Below are positions 6,392 to 12,752 of a DNA stretch of 12,752 nucleotides, piece after piece; position 1 is the first letter of the stretch, and each line of letters opens with the position of its first letter. This DNA comes from Nanobdellota archaeon. Its GTDB lineage: Archaea > Nanobdellota > Nanobdellia > Woesearchaeales > JAUYGA01. The notes beneath the pieces were generated by a model. It was given only the letters and a program-made list of their open reading frames with translations, had not been told where the DNA came from and searched no databases. Made by a program: the position numbers and the translations under genes. The stretch covers positions 1-12,752 of the forward strand of contig JAUYGA010000001.1 in assembly GCA_030690755.1 (NCBI GenBank), given 5' to 3'.

Positions 6392-8116
6392 CTATTCATA
6401 TTTTCCGAGACCAAGCTGGCCCTTTCTTTTTCCGTCAGAAACAGGCATCTTCTCAAAATCTTCTCCAACGGCCTTTTTCACTTTCAGAGCAATCTGCTTC
6501 CCAAGCAGCTGCGTCAATGTTGTCAGGTCTGCATTTTTCACGCCAGCAATATCTTTTATTCCTGAAAGATAAAGTTTTCTGGCTCTAACCCTTCCGACAT
6601 CAGGAATTTTAAGTAAAGTAAGCAATTCCTCTTTCACACCATACTTTATCCTAAAACGCAGTTTTGAAAGGTCCTTCAATAGTTTCTGATGCGAAAGCAG
6701 CCTTGCTATCTCCTCTGAAGCGTAAAGCAGCCAGTCGGCATTGGAAAGCTTATAGTGCAGCTCGCCAGGGCGGACATTATACTTCTCAAGCAGATATTCC
6801 TCATCCTTTTCATCAATCCACTCATCAAACATCATCGCAGTCTTTACAGAATTCATAAACTCATCATAATCATACTCAAAAGCAGACGGCTCATCCATCA
6901 AAAGCGCATCATTTTCTTTAACCAATTTTTCCTGAACAAGATCATATTCAGACATCCTGACATTAAGTAAAGGGCGCATTTCTAAAGTCGCAGAAACCAT
7001 CTGCAAAAGAGAGAATGCAGTTATTTTTTCTCTAGAACTGCCAGTGTTAAGACACTTGACCATATGAAAAGCAGTCAGTGGATCAAGATAAAGTTCAGCA
7101 ACCCTTTTTCCGAGAAGTGTTGCGCGCAGTTTAGTAGCATTAGTTGAATCATTGCTTGAATCACCGCTAGAACCAACACAAACATCTGATGCAGAAACAA
7201 AATCTGAAGACCTCGATGCTGACTTATTGACAACTTTTTCATCAGAACGTCCTTGAACCATTATGAATTCATAATCCTCAAGAAGATCTATGACTTTGTC
7301 AATCATATGCTCAATCCTCGACATATCACCATACTGATGCGCCCAGAAAGTCTTTGAGAAAAAATCTTTAAGCTGCTTCTCTGTAGAAACAAAATTTGAA
7401 GCGATAAGCGAAAGGACATAAGTCCTTAAAACAGGTTCTGCAGCAAGCTTTGAAAAGATATCTTCGGCCTCCCCTTTCATATAATTGCTGATAATCCTAT
7501 CCTTTTCCCCTTGCTTTGATGCAACTGCTATTGCCTCGCCATAAGAATCATATTTTGGACGACCTGCCCTGCCGCACATCTGCAAGTATTCCAAGACAGG
7601 AATGTCACTCATGCCATGATGGCCAAACCTCTTAAGGTCGCGAATAATTGCGCGAAATGCTGGAAGGTCAAGGCCCATTGCAAGCGTTGACGTAGCCGAA
7701 ATAATCTTTATTTTTCCATCCCTGAAAGAATCTTCAACAAGCTCTCTTTGTTTTGAATGAAGCCCAGAATGATGGAAGGCTATTCCTTTTGAAACGCAGT
7801 TTGCAAGCCTCATACATTGTTTTGTCGGGCGGTCAAGCGCATTCAACATCTGATTTGAAAGAACATCAAGGATTTTTCTTGTTTCTTCATTCTCTATTTT
7901 CAGCTTTTTAGAAATATCCTCTGCGCATTTCTCTGCGCCGCGTTTTGTGTTGACAAACACAAGGGCCTGCTTATTCATCCCAATAGTATCTAAAGCCAAG
8001 TCTATTGCAGGCTCTCCTGTTATCTCCTTGATTTTCATATTCTCAATTTTCGTTTTTTCAGCTTTCATGCTCTTAGTTCTCTTGTTTTCCAGAAGGCATA
8101 CCTTGAGTATTTCCAT
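6392..8116 (-). CDS. Hel308-type helicase lacking the first RecA domain
   Basis: The 574 residues match Hel308 from the second RecA domain onward: ALVFVNTKRGAEK (51-63, motif IV), FHHSGL (114-119), ISATSTLAMGLDLPA (139-153, motif V) and QMCGRAGRP (179-187, motif VI). The winged-helix and ratchet region follows, including ELYLDPLT (341-348). IKYGVKEELLTLLKIPDVGRVRARKLY (490-516) marks the C-terminal helix-hairpin-helix. The first RecA domain (Walker A, DEAD-type motif II, ~200 or more residues) is absent. The upstream DNA holds E2 and then a gene on the other strand, so it is not a frameshift within this window. A Ser-rich, low-complexity segment (296-330) interrupts the middle. Alone it should not hydrolyse ATP. 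It is either a relic or the C-terminal half of a split helicase. Met17 (8068) is a possible alternative start, because the TATA box sits only ~8 bp from the first ATG. Confidence 0.85.
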   Translation of the reverse strand: MEILKVCLLENKRTKSMKAEKTKIENMKIKEITGEPAIDLALDTIGMNKQALVFVNTKRGAEKCAEDISKKLKIENEETRKILDVLSNQMLNALDRPTKQCMRLANCVSKGIAFHHSGLHSKQRELVEDSFRDGKIKIISATSTLAMGLDLPAFRAIIRDLKRFGHHGMSDIPVLEYLQMCGRAGRPKYDSYGEAIAVASKQGEKDRIISNYMKGEAEDIFSKLAAEPVLRTYVLSLIASNFVSTEKQLKDFFSKTFWAHQYGDMSRIEHMIDKVIDLLEDYEFIMVQGRSDEKVVNKSASRSSDFVSASDVCVGSSGDSSNDSTNATKLRATLLGKRVAELYLDPLTAFHMVKCLNTGSSREKITAFSLLQMVSATLEMRPLLNVRMSEYDLVQEKLVKENDALLMDEPSAFEYDYDEFMNSVKTAMMFDEWIDEKDEEYLLEKYNVRPGELHYKLSNADWLLYASEEIARLLSHQKLLKDLSKLRFRIKYGVKEELLTLLKIPDVGRVRARKLYLSGIKDIAGVKNADLTTLTQLLGKQIALKVKKAVGEDFEKMPVSDGKRKGQLGLGKYE

Positions 8117-8120
8117 TTAT

Positions 8121-8128
8121 TATATAAA
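8121..8128 (-). promoter_or_regulatory. TATA-like box ahead of the truncated helicase
   Basis: TTTATATA on the minus strand ends only 4 bases before the first ATG. A normal archaeal start about 25 bp downstream would fall inside the ORF near 8100. This would favour translation from Met17 (8068). It may be a fortuitous promoter created by the rearrangement. Confidence 0.35.
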
Positions 8129-8134
8129 TTTGAT

Positions 8135-8359
8135 TCAAACAAACGGCATTGAAAAGTTGAAGGGTGCTATCAATGTCGCGAAGCTCTTTCAATAACTAAT
8201 AAAGCAATTTTCGGAGTTCCAGAGAGAAAATTGCAATATCGAAAAAACAAGAGAAGCTGAGCCGATAGCACCCCGAACAGGCACTTGTCGAACAGTTGCT
8301 CGTAAGCCACGTGAGACTCGCTGCGCTCTGTGAGGACTTTTCAATGCCGACTCAAACAA
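8135..8359. repeat. 8-bp direct repeat flanking element E2
   Basis: TCAAACAA occurs at 8135-8142 and 8352-8359, one to two bases outside the paired ends of E2. It extends to 9 of 10 identical bases (TCAAACAAAC/TCAAACAAGC). This has the form of a target-site duplication and matches the arrangement around E1. Confidence 0.5.
8144..8349 (-). ncRNA. Element E2: nested three-stem structured element, related to E1
   Basis: Perfect nested stems are present. P1 is 14 bp (8144-8157 with 8336-8349), P2 is 10 bp (8162-8171 with 8264-8273; GGGTGCTATC) and P3 is 9 bp (8204-8212 with 8226-8234; GCAATTTTC). Read on the minus strand it parallels E1: GAAAA then TC(C)TCAC near P1, TTCGGG at the 5' side of P2, GCTC after P2, and ATTGAT opening the 3' strand of P2. 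About 35 nt separate P3 from that motif in both. E2 carries roughly 55 extra nt between P1 and P2. It fills most of the gap between the truncated helicase and the methyltransferase gene. No ORF is seen in it. Confidence 0.6.
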
Positions 8360-8421
8360 GCAGACAAATGCAGCGCAAACAGCAAGATTTTTATCAGAAA
8401 TAAGAAATATGAACCTTAAAT

Positions 8422-9147
8422 ATGACCCACCCAAAACACGATAAAGCGGATGATCTAGCTGAACTAAAAGAAGTTATTACAGCAGATGGTTCTATAACAT
8501 TTCACAATCCAAAATATGACTCAGAATACCATTCAAGATCAGGAGCAGAAGAGGAAGCTGTAAAGAAATATGCAGAACAATCAAACCTTGCAGAACTGGC
8601 AAAAACTGAACACAGCATAAGGATTCTTGACATCTGTTTTGGCATAGGATACAATTCTGCAGCTGCAATTGACGCAATAAATGCAGTTGACCCAAAATGT
8701 TCAATAAATGTTCTTGGAATAGACAATGACCCTCAGATAATCGCAAAAATCCAAGATGTAAATTCAAAATTTCTCTCTTATGATAAGATAAAAAAACTCA
8801 GCAAAAACAAAATCAATGAAAAACAGCACTGGGTAAAGGAAGATAATGTGCAGATGATGCTGTTCATCAATGACGCACGAATTGTCCTGAAAATGCTAGC
8901 AAAAGAAAACAATCCTGCGCTGAGGTTTGACGCAGTTTTCCTAGACCCATTCTCGCCGATAAAATGCCCTGAACTCTGGACTGAAGATTTCTTCAAAGAC
9001 ATAAGAATGGTGATGAAAAAAAAAGCTGTTCTTGTGACATACAGCTGCGCAAGAGCTGTAAGAGACAATCTCAAACATGCAGGATTTATTGTAAAGGACG
9101 GCCAATGCATAGGCAGAAGAGGGCCGTCAACAATCGCGGTAAATTGA
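8422..9147 (+). CDS. MnmC-like SAM-dependent methyltransferase (Methyltransf_30)
   Basis: This 241-aa Rossmann methyltransferase has DGSITFHNPKYDSEYHSRSGA (22-42), the substrate-side motif of the MnmC/DUF752 family. The SAM loop is ILDICFGIGYN (68-78), the acidic ribose contact is GIDNDP (99-104), and LDPFSPIKCPELW (174-186) is the family hallmark. TYSCARAVRDNL (206-217) and GRRGPSTIA close it. In bacterial MnmC this domain methylates the aminomethyl group of the wobble uridine-34 modification in tRNA. Here the FAD-oxidase half is absent, as in other stand-alone versions. The target is inferred to be tRNA but could differ. A TATA-like ATTTTTATC (about 8387-8395) lies ~31 bp before the ATG and no SD is visible, suggesting a leaderless mRNA. 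Confidence 0.85.
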   Translation: MTHPKHDKADDLAELKEVITADGSITFHNPKYDSEYHSRSGAEEEAVKKYAEQSNLAELAKTEHSIRILDICFGIGYNSAAAIDAINAVDPKCSINVLGIDNDPQIIAKIQDVNSKFLSYDKIKKLSKNKINEKQHWVKEDNVQMMLFINDARIVLKMLAKENNPALRFDAVFLDPFSPIKCPELWTEDFFKDIRMVMKKKAVLVTYSCARAVRDNLKHAGFIVKDGQCIGRRGPSTIAVN

Positions 9148-9184
9148 AATAAAAATAGAAAAGAAAGGAAAAGAAAAAAAACAA
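9148..9184 (-). terminator. Oligo-T terminator of homoserine dehydrogenase
   Basis: On the minus strand, directly after the homoserine dehydrogenase stop, the DNA is T/C-rich with runs such as TTTTTTTTC. This is an archaeal oligo-T terminator. The same 37 bp separate it from the convergent methyltransferase gene. Confidence 0.45.
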
Positions 9185-10330
9185 TTAAAGTATTTCTCTT
9201 AATTTAAGCAATGGCTCGTAAATTGCCAATGCAGTTGTTTCTATGCCTGCTCCTGGGCCTGGCGGAAAATACATCTTTGGTTTTTCTCCATTGATGCCGA
9301 ACAAGAAGATATTATCTGTTCCTTTCAATTGCCCGATATCAGACTCTTTTGGAACTGCCTGCAAAGAAACATTTATTGATATTTTTGAATCCTTTTCATT
9401 ATAGCTAACTTCTGCAAGATATCTCAAAACATTTGAATCTCCGCATGCATGAATTAACTCAGCAAATCCGTCATCTAGCCCTTTAGTCATTTCAACAAAA
9501 TCATCGCCCCTAAGGTTAGCAATCTTTTGGGTATCCACATCAACAGACATCACTTTTCCGATAAATGATTCATGCTTGACTTCTATAGAATCATACCTCA
9601 ACATAGCGTTAGAGGCAATCAGTCTTGAAAGAATCATCGCTTTATTCAAAACATCCCTTCCGGAAATATCATCCCATGGACAAGGTTCTGTGTAACCTTT
9701 TTTAACAGCTTCTTCTACCACCCGTGAAAATTTTCTTCCCTGTTCTAATCCGCCGCAGATATATCCTAAAGTTCCGCTCATGCAGCCCTGTATGTATACT
9801 AAATGAGAATCTTCTTTTGTTAATATATCTATCAATGTGTCGGGCGCTCCAAGATTTGCGCCAACTGTTCCCCTTATCTGAACTTTCCCTCCGAGCGCAT
9901 TTTGCATCAGAAGATTGACTTTTTCAAAATCTCCTTGCGCATAAGGTTTTTTGTTTAAAGAGACAATGCCTGCCCCGTTTTCACAAGCAGAATATATCAT
10001 ATCAAGCATAGTAAAAGCATTTGTGGAATCAATAACTACGTACCTTTTGTCTGCATCATAACCTACCAGATTCTTAAGCGAACTTGGGTCCACTAATCTT
10101 CTGCCAATTTCAAACTGGTCCTTAAGGAGTCTCCTCTCTTGCTGAGCTTCATATATCTGTGAGAAAACACAATTATCATCAACCTTTTGTCCTGTAAGCA
10201 TTACAGCAGCGCTTTCATCAGAAACTGCGGCTATCCTTATACCTTCGGGTTTTCTTTCGTTGAAAACTCTCAAAAACTCTGAACCAACAGCTCCTGGACC
10301 AAACATAATCACTTCTAATTCTTTTGACAT
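9185..10330 (-). CDS. hom: Homoserine dehydrogenase
   Basis: It reduces aspartate-semialdehyde to homoserine with NAD(P)H, in threonine and methionine synthesis. The order is GPGAVGSEFL (11-20, dinucleotide loop), SLNKKPYA (124-131, containing the conserved catalytic-site lysine), GTVGANLG (154-161), GCMSGTLGYICGGLEQG (182-198), GYTEPCPWDDISGRDVLNK (212-230) and PPGPGAGIETTA (356-367). Glu215, Asp226 and Lys230 align with the catalytic Glu-Asp-Lys set. The GYTEP and DDISGRDV forms resemble eukaryotic and aspartokinase-fused enzymes. At 381 aa there is no aspartokinase or C-terminal ACT domain. A C7 run (10335-10341, G7 on the coding strand) sits at the SD position. A TTTAAATA box (10380-10387) lies ~50 bp upstream of the ATG. 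No pathway partner is adjacent. Confidence 0.92.
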   Translation of the reverse strand: MSKELEVIMFGPGAVGSEFLRVFNERKPEGIRIAAVSDESAAVMLTGQKVDDNCVFSQIYEAQQERRLLKDQFEIGRRLVDPSSLKNLVGYDADKRYVVIDSTNAFTMLDMIYSACENGAGIVSLNKKPYAQGDFEKVNLLMQNALGGKVQIRGTVGANLGAPDTLIDILTKEDSHLVYIQGCMSGTLGYICGGLEQGRKFSRVVEEAVKKGYTEPCPWDDISGRDVLNKAMILSRLIASNAMLRYDSIEVKHESFIGKVMSVDVDTQKIANLRGDDFVEMTKGLDDGFAELIHACGDSNVLRYLAEVSYNEKDSKISINVSLQAVPKESDIGQLKGTDNIFLFGINGEKPKMYFPPGPGAGIETTALAIYEPLLKLREIL

Positions 10331-10379
10331 TTAACCCCCCCACTTCAATTGATTAATCATGCCGAGAAATAATAGTTCA

Positions 10380-10387
10380 TATTTAAA
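10380..10387 (-). promoter_or_regulatory. Box A of homoserine dehydrogenase (TTTAAATA)
   Basis: TTTAAATA on the minus strand predicts a start near 10358 and a leader of about 27 nt. That leader contains the G7 run, which could act as an SD. Confidence 0.45.
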
Positions 10388-10440
10388 CTTACTCTTTTAT
10401 CGTAGTGATTAATAACAGAAATTACAATTAGCTGGCAAAA

Positions 10441-10500
10441 ACAGCAAAATAAAAAAAACAATAGAATTAAAGAAAGAAAAAAAATAAAAAAACAAACAGT
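10441..10500 (-). terminator. T-rich terminator after the 64-aa membrane protein
   Basis: On the minus strand, downstream of the small gene, there are repeated long T runs (TTTTTTTATTTTTTTTC and more). They fit multi-step archaeal termination. Nothing else is seen between 10388 and 10506. Confidence 0.45.
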
Positions 10501-10506
10501 TAATGC

Positions 10507-10701
10507 TTACCTTTTGGATTTCTTATCTTTTCCATGGCATGGGCAGTTAGGCATTGCAAACATTATAATTGCCTTGATTACCATCATTGCGCCAATAACA
10601 ATCCAAATATTCCATGTTGTATAAACTGTCACCAAAATAAGGATCAGACCTGCGATAAGCAGCTTCATCGCCTTACACTGCGGTGTGCAACATTCTTCCA
10701 T
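10507..10701 (-). CDS. Small cysteine-flanked two-helix membrane protein
   Basis: The 64-aa product opens with MEECCTPQCK. It has two hydrophobic helices (about 12-28 and 32-50) joined at TTWNIW, and ends with PNCPCHGKDKKSKR. Cysteines at both ends (CC-x3-C and C-x-C-H) would face the same side of the membrane if there are two passes. They could bind a metal or form a disulfide or thiol site. I do not recognise a family with a known function. A very strong SD (AAAAGGAGGTG, 10717-10707) and a TTTATATTC box (10746-10738) with a short leader indicate that it is truly and probably highly expressed. It borders the IS cluster on its upstream side. Confidence 0.75.
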   Translation of the reverse strand: MEECCTPQCKAMKLLIAGLILILVTVYTTWNIWIVIGAMMVIKAIIMFAMPNCPCHGKDKKSKR

Positions 10702-10706
10702 AATAA

Positions 10707-10746
10707 CACCTCCTTTTAGAGGATAGCTGATTTAGGAGAATATAAA
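10707..10746 (-). promoter_or_regulatory. Promoter and strong SD of the small membrane protein
   Basis: TTTATATTC (10746-10738) is followed about 21 bp later by AAAAGGAGGTG (10717-10707) and then the ATG at 10701. The leader is only ~15 nt and almost all SD, the best-matched SD in the window. Confidence 0.6.
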
Positions 10747-10765
10747 GGTTTCTTTTTAGAAAAAG

Positions 10766-11737
10766 TGTTGTTCAAGTTCATAATTAGTTTACACTTTAAA
10801 TAATCAAGCATATTTCTGTGTTTTGGGGTGTTTTTATGGAAAAACTAATGAAAAAAAAAGAAAATGGATTATCGACCAGTTCAGAACTGGCAGAAGTGTT
10901 ACGTCAATAGCGAGGATACAGAAAGTCAGTCGGCAGCTTGTTTACAAGCTGGCCAAAAAGTTCAAAAAAGAAGGCAAAAGTGCTTATTTTGCTAAAAAGT
11001 CAGGCAGACCAAAAAACAAGATAAACGTGTCTTTTGTTAAGAGAGTTGTCAGTTTAAGGAAAGAAGCTGATTATGGAAGTGAAAAGCTTCACTTCGTTCT
11101 CACAAAACAGGGCTTTAGCGTCTCACAGCGACAAATCCAAAGAATTCTTGATGAACAGAAACTTACCGACCCTTGCCCTAAAAGAAGAGGGCAACGAAAG
11201 TATGTTCGCTATCAGTGGCCTTTGAGCAACTATATGTGGCATGTCGATTGGACACAGGAGGGAGAAGATTTGTACTGTAGTTATATTGACGATAGAAGTA
11301 GAAAAATAATGGCTGCCGGTAAGTTCAAAAATGCCACAGCTGAAAATGGCCAATTTGTGTTGCATCAAGCCATATTGGCAAATGAGACTTGCCCCGCAAT
11401 AATTCTGAGCGACAAAGGCGCTCAGTTCTATGCGAATAAACGCGATAAAAAGGGCGAAAAAGGTCTTTGCGAGTTTGAAAAAGAATTAGCAGAACTCGGA
11501 ATCGAGTTCTGGACAGCAAGAAGAAACCACCCACAAACCAATGGAAAAATGGAGAAGTGGTTTGATACTCTCAAAAAAAGGATGAAAAAGCATCCAGATG
11601 AAACATTACAGACATTTGTCAAATGGTACAATGAAGGGCGCATACATCACGCCCTCGACTATAAAACGCCAGAGGAAGTTTACAGAGAAAATCTGTAAAC
11701 CAATTATCGAATTGTAAACCAATTTCCGAATTAGACA
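10766..11737 (+). mobile_element. IS481-like insertion sequence with TGT-type ends
   Basis: A DDE transposase gene is bracketed by inverted repeats. The left end (10766-10793) begins TGTTG and finishes ATAATTAGTTTACA. The right end (11713-11737), read inward, begins TGTCTAATTCGG and finishes AATTGGTTTACA. A further copy of the inner repeat (11694-11713) overlaps the transposase stop codon. The outer TGT and length of ~970 bp suit IS481-type elements. No clear target duplication is visible, perhaps because further end copies follow on the right. Confidence 0.65.
10823..11698 (+). CDS. DDE (rve) transposase, probable frameshift at an A9 run
   Basis: An N-terminal helix-turn-helix (SVTSIARIQKVSRQLVYKL, res. 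25-43) precedes an rve integrase core. The core has catalytic Asp142 (WHVDWTQ), Asp197 (LSDKGAQF) and Glu244 (PQTNGKMEKW). The C-terminal YNEGRIHHALDYKTPEE is typical of IS481/IS3-type enzymes. The open frame begins only with TTG at 10823. The natural-looking start is ATG 10836 in another frame, reading MEKLMKKK. A -1 shift on A9 (10851-10859) joins this to RKWIIDQF. So the copy carries a one-base indel, uses slippage, has a sequencing error in the homopolymer, or really starts at TTG. Confidence 0.85.
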   Translation: MGCFYGKTNEKKRKWIIDQFRTGRSVTSIARIQKVSRQLVYKLAKKFKKEGKSAYFAKKSGRPKNKINVSFVKRVVSLRKEADYGSEKLHFVLTKQGFSVSQRQIQRILDEQKLTDPCPKRRGQRKYVRYQWPLSNYMWHVDWTQEGEDLYCSYIDDRSRKIMAAGKFKNATAENGQFVLHQAILANETCPAIILSDKGAQFYANKRDKKGEKGLCEFEKELAELGIEFWTARRNHPQTNGKMEKWFDTLKKRMKKHPDETLQTFVKWYNEGRIHHALDYKTPEEVYRENL

Positions 11738-11883
11738 CTTTTATCGACTGAAACTGCTCGAAAGAATATGATAATTGGTTTACAAACCACTACTTGCATT
11801 GCAGGTGTTCAAAAAAATTTTATTTATAAAGAAGGCCTGATTTTTTCGGTTTCAAAAGTGTAAACTAATTTCCGAATTATACA
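11694..11883 (+). repeat. Cluster of IS end copies with a short MITE-like unit
   Basis: Four related copies occur. R1 is 11694-11713 (TGTAAACCAATTATCGAATT). R2 is 11713-11737 (forward). R3 is 11771-11784 (inverted, ATAATTGGTTTACA). R4 is 11859-11883 (forward). R2 and R4 match at 23 of 25 bases and both end in TGT when read inward. R3 and R4 face each other like a left and right end around ~75 bp of non-coding DNA. This suggests a MITE-like derivative or a deleted second IS copy (about 11755-11883). The unit abuts the truncated transposase exactly at R4. Confidence 0.6.
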
Positions 11884-12651
11884 GATTTTTATGGAGATGT
11901 GCAAGGATTTGATATTCATGGCTGGACTGGCAAAGAGGGAGTTACAGGAAAATTCAAGTTTCTTACTTGCAGCATAGTTTCCGACGATATTCCGCAAAAA
12001 ATTCCATTGATATCTGTGCCTGTTTTTTTAGGCGATTACAAAAGCTATGCAGTAACTCATTGCCTTTCATTAATCAAGCCTTACATTGGAAATATTGAAT
12101 TAATTTTATTTGATAGAGGATTCTATGATAAAGATTTAATGTACGAATTAATCAAATCAAATTACCCTTTTCTTATTTTTGTTCCAAAACAAAAAGACAA
12201 ACGAGAGCTTCTTTATCCATTAGATAAAGAAGAACACATAGCGATAATTTGGGATTATGAACTGAACAAAAACAAAACAAAATATCAATTTGAAGCATAT
12301 TTAACATTCCTGAAACGAATATATGACGAGAAAAGTGATAAAGAATACGATTGGGTTTTTGCAACAAATGTGGAAGAAGTTGCTTTATCCAATATAATAC
12401 AAACTTATAAAAAAAGATGGAGAATAGAAACACAATTTAGAGTGCAAGATGATGCATTGATTAAATGCAAATCAAAAGAAATGAAAGTAAGATATTTTCT
12501 TTTCATGTTTGAGCAAATGCTGCAAACCCAATGGGTTTGCTTCTACAAAGATGAGGTGAGTTTCAAAGAATTTCTCATAGAGATGCATAAAGTCTGCAAG
12601 ACTATAGTAGCAAATCCTAAGAGATCATACGGAAAGCATGCGAAAACATGA
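11884..12651 (+). pseudogene. 5'-truncated ISH3/IS4-like transposase
   Basis: The frame reads DFYGDVQGFDIHGWTGKEG directly from the R4 end. It continues with LILFDRGFYDKDLMYELI (second catalytic Asp), PFLIFVPK and YKKRWRIETQF (catalytic Glu in an IS4-type Y-x2-R-x3-E arrangement), then runs to TGA at 12651. About 255 residues remain. The N-terminal part with the first catalytic Asp is missing, so it should be inactive. The nominal start at GTG 11899 is not a real start. The lost 5' half is not found on the other side of the IS cluster (10702-10766), so DNA was deleted or rearranged at the insertion. Confidence 0.75.
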
Positions 12652-12752
12652 GCTAAGTAGCATGCCTTATTGGCCAACCAAGTGGTTTCTAGGAAAAATC
12701 TAAATTGAATAAATTAAAGATATCAAGTTTGAATCTTCATTCGGAGATACTG

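Noticed and set aside
8189..8434. 81-aa minus-strand ORF across E2
   Set aside because: Its composition follows the stems of E2, it has no family match and no SD, and the region is better explained as structured DNA or RNA.
12635..12665. Repeated AGCATGC near the ISH3-like transposase end
   Set aside because: The 7-mers are palindromic at their core and only 17 nt apart. No matching left end is available to support a terminal repeat.
1..12752. CRISPR arrays, tRNA or rRNA genes
   Set aside because: No regularly spaced repeats, T-loop motifs or rRNA signatures were found on either strand by reading.

Overview
The window looks archaeal. It carries a Hel308-type helicase remnant, an ISH3/IS4-like transposase fragment and BRE/TATA-type promoter elements. 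Several promoters sit about 25 bp from the start codon, which suggests leaderless mRNAs, while other genes have strong Shine-Dalgarno (SD) sites. Coding density is high, the DNA is AT-rich and several proteins are divergent. A DPANN-type or other small-genome archaeon is a reasonable guess, but no rRNA or tRNA is present to confirm it.

Left part (1-1440): a minus-strand gene starts at the window edge. It is followed by a small PLDc_N-like membrane protein that seems to have lost its first helix, and an ArsP/SO_0444-type permease with CSC and CAC cysteine motifs. Next comes a 159-nt intergenic element (E1) built of three nested stems.

Purine block (1461-6361): purA (adenylosuccinate synthetase, with an extra ~50-residue segment) and a eukaryote-like IMP dehydrogenase (guaB, with a shortened flap) lie on the minus strand. 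A very divergent PRPP-synthetase-like gene is transcribed divergently from guaB. PRPP supply and the two branches from IMP (to AMP and to GMP) therefore sit together.

Middle (6392-10330): a Hel308 helicase lacks its whole first RecA domain and so its Walker A motif. A second nested-stem element (E2, 206 nt) lies just upstream of it. An MnmC-like methyltransferase and homoserine dehydrogenase follow, arranged convergently.

Right part (10507-12752): a 64-aa cysteine-flanked two-helix membrane protein is followed by an insertion-sequence cluster. The cluster holds a DDE (IS481/rve-like) transposase whose natural ATG is in a different frame, separated by an A9 run. After it come extra copies of its ends and a short MITE-like derivative that abuts a 5'-truncated ISH3-like transposase. 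I recognise nothing in the last ~100 bases (12652-12752).

The most unusual signal is the E1/E2 pair. Both have the same stem plan (14, 10 and 9 bp) and shared single-stranded motifs, but almost entirely different, still complementary, stem sequences. Both are also flanked by short direct repeats. This looks like a structured RNA family or a mobile element under structural selection.
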